Positions 57,142-64,000 of a stretch of DNA of 64,000 nucleotides are shown in pieces. Position numbers and translations under genes: made by a program. This DNA is from Adiantum capillus-veneris (Eukaryota > Streptophyta > Polypodiopsida > Polypodiales > Pteridaceae). The first letter of the stretch is position 1. Every line of letters begins with the position of its first letter. Location: assembly GCA_014529385.2 (NCBI GenBank), contig CM043963.1, forward strand, positions 109,594,912 through 109,658,911, in the 5' to 3' direction. Under the pieces are notes generated by a model. That model was not told the DNA's origin, did not search any database, and worked only from the letters and a program-made list of their open reading frames with translations.

Positions 57142-57745
57142 AAAGTAAATAATCATGATTATTTACTTTCACCTCAAAAGTGAGCAAGGTTGATACCAAA
57201 AGCTCTATGCATGTGTACAAACAACTTTTGTAAAGATCCATAAAATTTGGATCACCAAATTGACCAAAAACTAGAAAAAAACTAAATTCTGTACTGACTT
57301 TCGAGAACTTGAGTGTAAATTGGAATTTTTTTTTTCAAAACAAGTGAAACTTGACTTATAGGCTTATATTGATGTGATAAACAAGTGTACATGCTCAGTT
57401 GACCAAAAAGATGCAAAAATTTACCAGAAGTAAATAATCACGATTATTTACTTTTGTCCCATTTTTCAACTTTTTTGACCAAGTCAGCATACCACTAGCT
57501 TTAGCATGTTGTATTCAGCCCACAAACCAAATTTGGTAAGATTTGGATCATTGGATTGAAAATTGTGGCCAAATTGTAAAGTCAGCCTGCAGATACAAAA
57601 CTGTGACCATTTGAACAAAAATTGTCCAAACTTGATGAAACTTGGCTAGGGAGCTTAAGTTGAGATACTTAACAGATCTGTGTCAAGATTTTTGCAAAAA
57701 AGTGCATAAAAATATCAGGAGTAAATAATCCCGATTATTTACATC
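57142..57745. repeat. Palindrome array upstream of element D (~285-bp period, different palindrome)
   Basis: Three copies of a palindrome with half-site AAAGTAAATAATCA and its inverted copy are centred at 57155.5, 57440.5 and 57731.5 (285 and 291 bp apart). The first is a perfect 28-bp palindrome; the central two bases vary (AT, AC, CC). Spacers share words with array 2 of element B, e.g. TTGTCCAAACTTGATGAAAC at 57624 versus TTGTCCAAATGTGATGAAAC at 39957. The unit is thus related to B's, but the palindrome is not. Confidence 0.85.
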
Positions 57746-58520
57746 TGCTATCAAATTTGGTATTCTTGCACATTTGAGTATACCACAAGGTCAAGCATAT
57801 CAAGTAGACCACACAAATCAATTTTGGTAAAATTTGGATTACAAAAGTGAGACTTAGTCATATTCTTGAAAACTGAGTCTGCGAACACGGAACAATTGAT
57901 AACTTGAACAAATTTTGTCCAAACTTAGGGAAACTTGTCCACTTGTCCACTTGTCTAGAGACCTTAGCAAGTTGCATACTTGACAAATCAAGCCAAAAAG
58001 TGTAAAAATTTGAGAAAGACAAAGACAGATTTTTTGACTTTTGAACTTGTACAGTGTTAGACCAACATAATACAAGGCCACCGGGCAATTCCGGGTTCAA
58101 TCGGATCCAAATTAGTACATGGTCACTCAGTTTCCGGATTGCAGATTAGTCCTTGGACTTTTTGCAAAAGTAGAATCTAAAAATCTCAATTGCTAACTCA
58201 CTTAGCTCGATTTGAAGTGATACACATAGACCAGTCACAATAGTTAGCAAGAATTGTACAGTCTTTGTGAAAGAATAGCTGACTTGATAAAAAAATGATA
58301 CAAGAATCAAGTTGTAGACAAGGAATTGAAAGCTGGACAGAAGTGCAATCAAGTCAAGTGGAAGAAGTTGATAACCAGTTAATCCGACGATAAGTACTCT
58401 ATCCAAGGCTTCACAAGTCTATATGAACTTTAGATCTGGTCGTATACTAGCAAATCAAGTCATATTTGGAGAGACCGCTAGTAAAGTATCCACCAAAGAG
58501 AGTGTTAATCAAGGCGAGCA
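57746..58520. other. Noncoding, end of array and leader
   Basis: Contains a further decayed unit spacer (TTGTCCAAACTTAGGGAAAC at 57917) but no palindrome where the next would fall (about 58017). From 58100 on there is no recognised motif until the Gag-like sequence. Confidence 0.45.
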
Positions 58521-58591
58521 CTTGGACACTACCTTGAAGAAGTTTCAGACACTTTTTCAGAATCAACATTTGAAATGTCATTGGAACAACA

Positions 58592-59448
58592 GTGCGTTAT
58601 AAGCACATACTCTCTTTTTACAAGACTAATTGCCATGGAGCTCAGGTTTACCTGGATCCTAATGAAGAGTATGGCATTTGCATTAATGACCATGACATAG
58701 AGTTTGAAGAGGAAATCGGGGCAAACAAACAAGGAAAAATGTACATGGATAGAAACAAAACTCAGTATTTACAAGTTGAAAACCTGATGTGATAGACAAA
58801 TGGGGATTAAAAGTAAATACCATAATTCCAGATATGGCAGCAAAAGAAGGACCACCGACTTTAGAGTTCAAGGGATATGATCAAGTTGATTTGAAGCCTT
58901 TGAAATGGCTTAATACGGATAATCCTGGGATCGGAGTCTATTGTTGGGAGGATAGAAACATCAAAGAATTTCTACGGACTTCTCATGCCAAATCAGGACA
59001 GTTAACACCCATGAAAATAATTTATATCTTCAAAATCAAAGACAAGGGATCAGTAGATCTACAACCCTACCTGTTTAGGGATTGTTATAACAATAACTTT
59101 GTTATGATGACTCTTGAGGAGGTGGAACAAACCAAATACAAAGGGTACTCCATAAGGGATTGGATATTGGGCCAAGGACCAGAAACTATTCCAAGAAAAG
59201 AACTCTGTGAGAGATATTTTGAGAGTAATGTTAAAAAACCAGAAACCAAATCATCACGAAGAAAATCGGGTGACCCTAAAGCCAGTCCAGGGCTACATGA
59301 GTCACTATTTCCAATAGATTGGTTTGAAGGACTCGGAACAAGACCAACTGCCAAGAGACTTGGAGTTGAACCAAATAGACGTGTCAGACAAGCTGAATTT
59401 TTAGAAATGGTTCAGAAAATACAGTGGATCTGGGGATCCATATGACCA
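58592..59448 (+). pseudogene. gag: Element D Gag N-terminal region
   Basis: Frames 58592-58792 and 58789-59445 read HILSFYKTNCHGAQVYLDPN, then KWGLKVNTIIPDMAAKEGPP, KIIYIFKIKDKGSVDLQPY and MMTLEEVEQTKYKGYSIRDW. They correspond to the 51.3-50.6 kb part of element B Gag in order and motif spacing. The role of this extension before the Gag core is unknown. A stop and frame change lie at 58790. Confidence 0.6.
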
Positions 59449-60710
59449 CTTAGCAAGCTTCAAGCAAGTGCTAAGAGCAGAACGCATATTTGATTTCCAT
59501 ACTCAATTCGAGGGATTTGGAATGACGTTAGAAGGAAAAGCACTGACATGGTTCCAAAACATTCTACCAAGGTCAATCACGGACTTAAATACATTAGCCA
59601 AGGATTTGTAGCTGTATGTTCCAAACCGGCAGCAAACATAATACGGTAGCTCAAATCTATAGCTTCAAACAGAAACAAGGTGAGTCTATTAGGGATTGTG
59701 CAACTCGAATTAAGCAATACATTGCAAGATGCCCAGAGCTAGAGATACCTGCAAAAGAAAGACTAGTATCATTATTTTTAGAGGGACTACTAAACAAAGA
59801 ACTTCATGCTATACTGTATAGCAAGAAGCATACAATCCTAGAAGAGTGTGTGTCAGAGATTATTGACTTAGGAGACAATTGTGATATTTACAACGAGAAG
59901 AAGATGTCCCTAAGGATAACCAAAGTGAGAAAACAACATCCACCAAACCGGCACAAGTGGGAAAGGCTGCTGCAGCACCGCCTTCAACCATAGAAGACAT
60001 GCTCAAAAGGATGAATGACATGATGAATAACATGCAAAAAGCACCTATGAGGGGACTAGGGCAAGGGATTTATCAATAGGGACAACCAATTAGGCCACAA
60101 AAATGGTGTACAATTGAGGGAAAATGGACCAACCATGAGACCAATGAGTGCTATTACTGACCAAAATATGATGAGAATGTTTAATACGTGCCTATGAGGC
60201 CACAAGGACAACCCTTGTAGAGATATAAACCTAATATGGCCCTAGCATGTATAGATATCAACCTAATATGGCCCCAGCTCTGATGGTAAGACCCATGATT
60301 AAGCCAAGAACTGGAAACTATCATAACTGTGGTGCAGATGATCATTGGAAAAATGCATGCCCAGATCCTGACAAGAACCTCAAGCCAATTGAAGCTTATT
60401 GCATACAATGTTACAAAAAGGGAGGAAGATTGTCCAAAAAATCCTTTAAACAAGGGTAAAACAGTAGTGAACGTAGTCCAAGTGATATCTAGTAGCTCAC
60501 TCAAGAGTGAATCGATTGTTCCAATCAAAGTAATCACCAGAGCCCAGGCTAAGAAAAAGAAACATAACTCCTCTGATGATTTGGAAAATACTAAAATTTC
60601 CTCTCAAAAGACCAAAAGAAGAAGAAGCAAAAGGTATGAAATGAGAAACAAAAACAACGGTCTGAAATCAAGGAGAAAGCAAAGAAACTATTCCAAGAAA
60701 AGGTGAAAGA
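59449..60710 (+). pseudogene. gag: Element D Gag core and zinc knuckle (broken)
   Basis: Core in pieces: FDFHTQFEGFGMTLEGKALT and WFQNILPRSI (59490-59570), IYSFKQKQGESIRDCATRIK (59660-59725), and SLFLEGLLNKELHAILYSKK (59770-59830). The knuckle region at 60310-60460 reads HNCGADDHWKNACP (first Cys replaced by Tyr) and YCIQCYKKGGRL. In-frame TAG stops at 60078 and 60220 sit at likely Gln codons. A basic tail follows (RRRSKRYEMRNKN). Confidence 0.75.
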
Positions 60711-61390
60711 AACTTGAAGTGAAATCAAGGAAACCACCGCAAAATCTGGAGGATCAATTTTGGTAGACAAAGTTTTTGAGCCAATCAATGAAGCCTTGGA
60801 AGCTTACCAAGTGGGACTTAAGGTAGGCCAAAACATGAAAAACGAATGGAAAAACTATCCTTCTCAAGACATGGAAGCAACTAAGCTTGAAGCTTATCAA
60901 AATTTGGTAGAATTACTCAAAAGATGCTGGAAAAACAAAAACCCAAGCTCGAGAGTATGGAAAAACCTAAAGAGCTTGTGGTAGGAACCAGTAAAGAAAA
61001 ATCCAAGTGGTGGTAGAACACCACCTTGAAACCAAAGAGCCAGAACTCATAGTGCCGGACAGTGAAGATGCCTTAGACGGAATTCCATTCATAGAAGAAG
61101 ACTCGCCAGGACACTTATGGGAAAAAGTTAGAGAGATTAATGATGGGAGCCTAACTTTGAAGTTAGCTCCTATAGAGGAAGTTTGGTTAGACAACCAACA
61201 TTCTGATATGGATATGGATGCATGATCCTTGTATGGGGATTGCGGCTCTAAAGCTTTAGGAATGTCTAAATCATTGACTTTGAAACATTACCCTCTTACT
61301 TGGGAGATAATGAAGATGAATCCATAGTGTGTAAAACCACTCAGATAAAGAGAGCGGAATAGACCCTAGAACTAGAAAACATCCATTCAA
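60711..61390 (+). pseudogene. Element D Gag-protease linker
   Basis: Frames 60760-60984 and 61007-61225 are helical, charged sequence (VFEPINEALEAYQVGLKVGQ; PSQDMEATKLEAYQNLVELL). They correspond to the 48.5-47.9 kb linker of element B (VHEQLDALLKAYEA; YAEIEKQRLEMCRKIIETAQ). Confidence 0.6.
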
Positions 61391-61392
61391 TC

Positions 61393-61960
61393 ATGTCTAC
61401 ATCCATTCAATGCACTCTTACTTTAGGAGAACTGTTAAAAATCAGACCATATTTATGGAATGATCTACAGAAAACTCTAGAGAAGGTGGAGATAATAGGA
61501 CTAATCACAAAAAATTTGGGAAAATTGAAACACGAGATGGATATAAAAGAGATACGATCTGTTCCAATGAACAAAGGCGAAGATAACTATGAAAGAGAAG
61601 AAGGAAACACAATCCTTCTAGTGAGATATAATGATATCGAAACCATGGCAATGCTGGATAGTCGGGCAAGCATAGCCATAGCCATGAAAGCAGTATGGGA
61701 ATCATGGGGACAACCAGCCAAAAGACAAACTTGAATGAAATTGCAATTGGCCCGATGGACACATTGAAAGACCCTTAGGACTGCTTGAAAAAGTGATAGT
61801 TAATCTCCTGTGGGATTGAATATCAACACACTTTTGCCATAGTAGACTTTGAAAAGAAACTCAATTATAAAATCATATTGGGAAGACCTTTCATGCGACA
61901 AGTACAACTGTCCAAGATTGAGGAAACAATTATTTGTACTTGAAGCAAGTGGGATCAATA
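61393..61960 (+). pseudogene. pro: Element D protease (active site altered)
   Basis: TSIQCTLTLGELLKIRPYL opens the frame. The active-site loop reads TMAMLDSRASIAIAMKAVWE: DSG has become DSR, which should abolish activity. After shifts, FAIVDFEKKLNYKIILGRPF (about 61840-61895) is the closing LGRPF motif. Confidence 0.8.
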
Positions 61961-62382
61961 ACAAGGGTTAATCTTGAAGATCACACTTATAAAGATGTCA
62001 TGAAAACACCCATACAAGAATCCAAGGACTTAATGAAAGCTCAACAAGTCTTTTCAGACCTCTACTATGATGCAACATATGAGTTAAAAGAACATTCAAC
62101 TACCTCAGATGATTTGGGGTCAGAAAAAGAACATGTGAGAGCTAAACTACTCACGAAAGGAGGGGAGGAAATTTTTTTGACTTTCCAAACCAAAAACCGA
62201 GAAGACAAAAATGGTATAGAAGAAAAAGAGACACGAGAAACTTGAAAGCTAGAGCTATGCCATCAGTCTCCAGTAGAACACAATTTCTGATGCAGATAGA
62301 GGCACATGTTTGTGTCAAGGACAAAATCACTAGTAGATATCCTTTAAACAAAAAACATGAAATATCTAAAACATTGAGATAA
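61961..62382 (+). pseudogene. Element D protease-RT linker
   Basis: The frame 61934-62245 (acidic; HTYKDVMKTPIQESKDLM) matches the element B linker in place and motif. There is no catalytic domain. Confidence 0.6.
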
Positions 62383-63655
62383 ATGAGAAAGGAAACTCTA
62401 GTAAAACCAAAACACCAGGACAAGAATTTCACCATGACAAGAGTTGAACAGAGAAAGAAATATCAAGAGTTGAAAAAATCTCTAAAGGAGATATATACAA
62501 CTAAAATGGAAACCACTGAGGAGGATGGTAACGATGTAATGAGTGTGCCATCCCATTATAAGAAATATACTCTCCAAGATCAAAAAATCATAATCGAACA
62601 ACTTGTTAGGGAACTACAAAAACGGGGCGAGTCCTATGAAGGACCTGAGAACGCAGAAATGATAGATCTGGCCCAACCAGGAGAAGAGCCTAGACTTGCC
62701 TACATTACAAACGACCTAACAGAAGAAGAAGAAGAGATTTTGTTAAGCTTACTGAAAGAATATCAAGATATCTTTGCTTGGTCTTATAAGGATCTCAAGG
62801 GTGTTGATCTAGAAATTTGTCAACATACCATACCCATGAGAGATGATGCAAAACTAAGCAGACAAAGGCCATAGACTTATAATGAAACATTTTCCAGGAT
62901 GATCAAAGAAGAGACAGAAAAGCTAAAGGAAGCCGAATTCATTTACGAAATTGAACACAAATTGGGTGTCTCCAATTATGTTAGTACCCAAGAAAAATGG
63001 AAAATTATGAGTGTGTGTCAATCTCAAGAAAGTGAATGCAACTACCATTAGAGACAACTTTCCTCTTCCCATCACTGAGCATGTTTTAGAACGAGTTATA
63101 GGAAAAGAAGCTTATAACTTTTTAGATGGCTTTTTGGGATACAACAAATTTTGGTTGATCCCAAAGATCAGCATAAAACTGCCTTTGCAACTGAATGGGG
63201 TATTTTTGCCTATCGGGTTAAGCCTTTTGGGTTAACTAATACTCCTGCCTCCTTTCAAAGATTAATGAGCCATTCTTTTAAAGAATATCTTTGGAATGGA
63301 AGTATATATGGATGATCTATGTGTACATTCATCAATCGGGGCTGATCATTTTGAACACCTCAAAAAGGTATTCGAAAAATGTAGACTTTATATTTGCTTA
63401 AATCCTGAAAAGTGCACATTTATGGGCAAACAAGGAAAAATTCTTGGATATATAGAGTCTAAAAATGGCATAGCCACTGATATGGATAAAATTCATGTTA
63501 TTGTTGATTTTTCTAGATCGATAACAGTCAAAGGGGTTCAAGTCTTCATGGGACATTGTGGATGTTACAGACGATTTATTTACATGTACACTATAATTGC
63601 AAAACCCATGTACAACTTGATTACGATCTTTGAATGGACTGATGACTGTGAATAA
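62383..63655 (+). pseudogene. Element D reverse transcriptase (broken)
   Basis: The frame 62383-62874 holds VPSHYKKYTLQDQKIIIEQL and FAWSYKDLKGVDLEICQHTI. After a TAG at 62873, the fingers are frameshifted (about 62940-63060, VCVNLKKVNATTIRDNFPLP). FLDGFLGYN carries Asp 1 and FGLTNTPASFQRLM is in another frame. The box MEVYMDDLCVHSS (YMDD) is intact in the last frame (63296-63655), followed by GHCGCYRRFIYMY. At least four frame breaks. Confidence 0.9.
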
Positions 63656-63912
63656 TTCTTCATGAAGCTTAAGCAAGCTCTCAATTCAACTCCAATATTG
63701 AAAGCACCAGATTGGAATAAGATATTCCACATACATGTAGATGCTTCCAATTTTGCCATCGGATGTATATCCTAGCTGAACCAGGAGATGGAAAAATTGA
63801 TTTTCCTATTTCTTATGCTAGTCAACAATTGAATATGGCAGAGAAAAACTACACCACCACCAACAGGGAAGGACTAGGAATGATCTATGCCGTGAAAAAG
63901 TATAAACATTAA
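63656..63912 (+). pseudogene. Element D RNase H, truncated
   Basis: After TAA at 63653 (normally Gln in CEQxF) come FFMKLKQALNSTPILKAPDW and IFHIHVDASNFAIG (Asp), then a shift and AEKNYTTTNREGLGMIYAVK (Glu region). The homology stops at about 63912, before the second catalytic Asp block. Confidence 0.8.
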
Positions 63913-64000
63913 ACACCATATTAGAGAGTTTGAGAATTTAGAACCATTTTGGAAATCACCAATTTTTTGAAGATTTGGCCTTATGGAAAAATCTCAAACT
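63913..64000. other. Unassigned window end
   Basis: AT-rich sequence not continuing the RNase H. Too short to classify. Confidence 0.4.

Larger units (their letters stand above)
58521..63912 (+). mobile_element. Element D: partial, decayed Ty3/gypsy element related to B
   Basis: Plus-strand gag, protease, RT and the start of RNase H have the same domain plan as element B and similar linker motifs. Sequence after YAVKKYKHY (63912) no longer reads as RNase H; the element is cut or rearranged there, or continues beyond the window. Many stops and frameshifts. Confidence 0.88.

Noticed and set aside
58085-58115. tRNA B-box-like GGGTTCAATCGG suggesting a tRNA or SINE
   Set aside because: No matching A box or cloverleaf could be drawn around it.
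18722-63655. In-frame stop codons repaired by U-to-C RNA editing, as in fern and hornwort organelles
   Set aside because: These are nuclear retrotransposons with frameshifts as well as stops; methylation-driven decay explains the stops better.

Overview
This window looks like repeat-rich nuclear DNA from a land plant with a large genome. It holds plant-type Ty3/gypsy and Ty1/copia retrotransposons, one of them primed by initiator Met tRNA and one by a site matching my recollection of plant Asp tRNA. It also has a short TTTAGGG-type telomere-like run, degenerate LINEs, satellites and very long (AC)n/(GA)n tracts. I see no convincing intact host gene, rRNA, tRNA or CRISPR array. The species cannot be fixed from sequence alone; a fern, lycophyte or gymnosperm would fit, but that is a guess.

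Layout. 1-9 kb: intergenic DNA with three minus-strand LINE reverse-transcriptase fragments, two of them in tandem. 9.2-17.3 kb: two diverged copies of a 3.3-3.8 kb segment with long (AC)n tracts and short exon-like stretches. 17.6-30.5 kb: a 580-bp repeat array split by element A, a decayed plus-strand Ty3 element (18229-28892) whose RT palm has been deleted, followed by a 224-bp satellite. 30.5-55.7 kb: element C, a minus-strand Ty1/copia element inserted in that satellite (target duplication TCACT). C is itself split inside its Gag zinc knuckle by element B (34555-54239, about 19.7 kb, target duplication CAAGT), a giant minus-strand Ty3 element. 55.9-64 kb: an LTR-like block, a palindromic repeat array, and element D, a partial decayed plus-strand Ty3 element related to B.

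The unusual biology is in B and its relatives. Beyond gag-protease-RT-RNase H-integrase, B has a duplicated integrase zinc-binding region. It has a second retropepsin-like domain fused in frame behind the integrase, then a basic/zinc-finger tail and an internal polypurine tract. It also has a long accessory gene (globular N-terminus, coiled coil, conserved-looking C-terminus) before the 3' LTR; element A has a gene of similar plan in the same place.

B also carries two arrays of ~285-bp units, each unit centred on a 26-bp palindrome. Another array upstream of D has the same ~285-bp spacing and some shared unit sequence but a completely different palindrome. I take these palindrome arrays, together with the accessory proteins, to be the best candidate for an undescribed system, possibly a cis-element and binding-protein pair. 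Functions are inference only. All coding regions are broken by stops or frameshifts, so none of the elements appears autonomous as read here.
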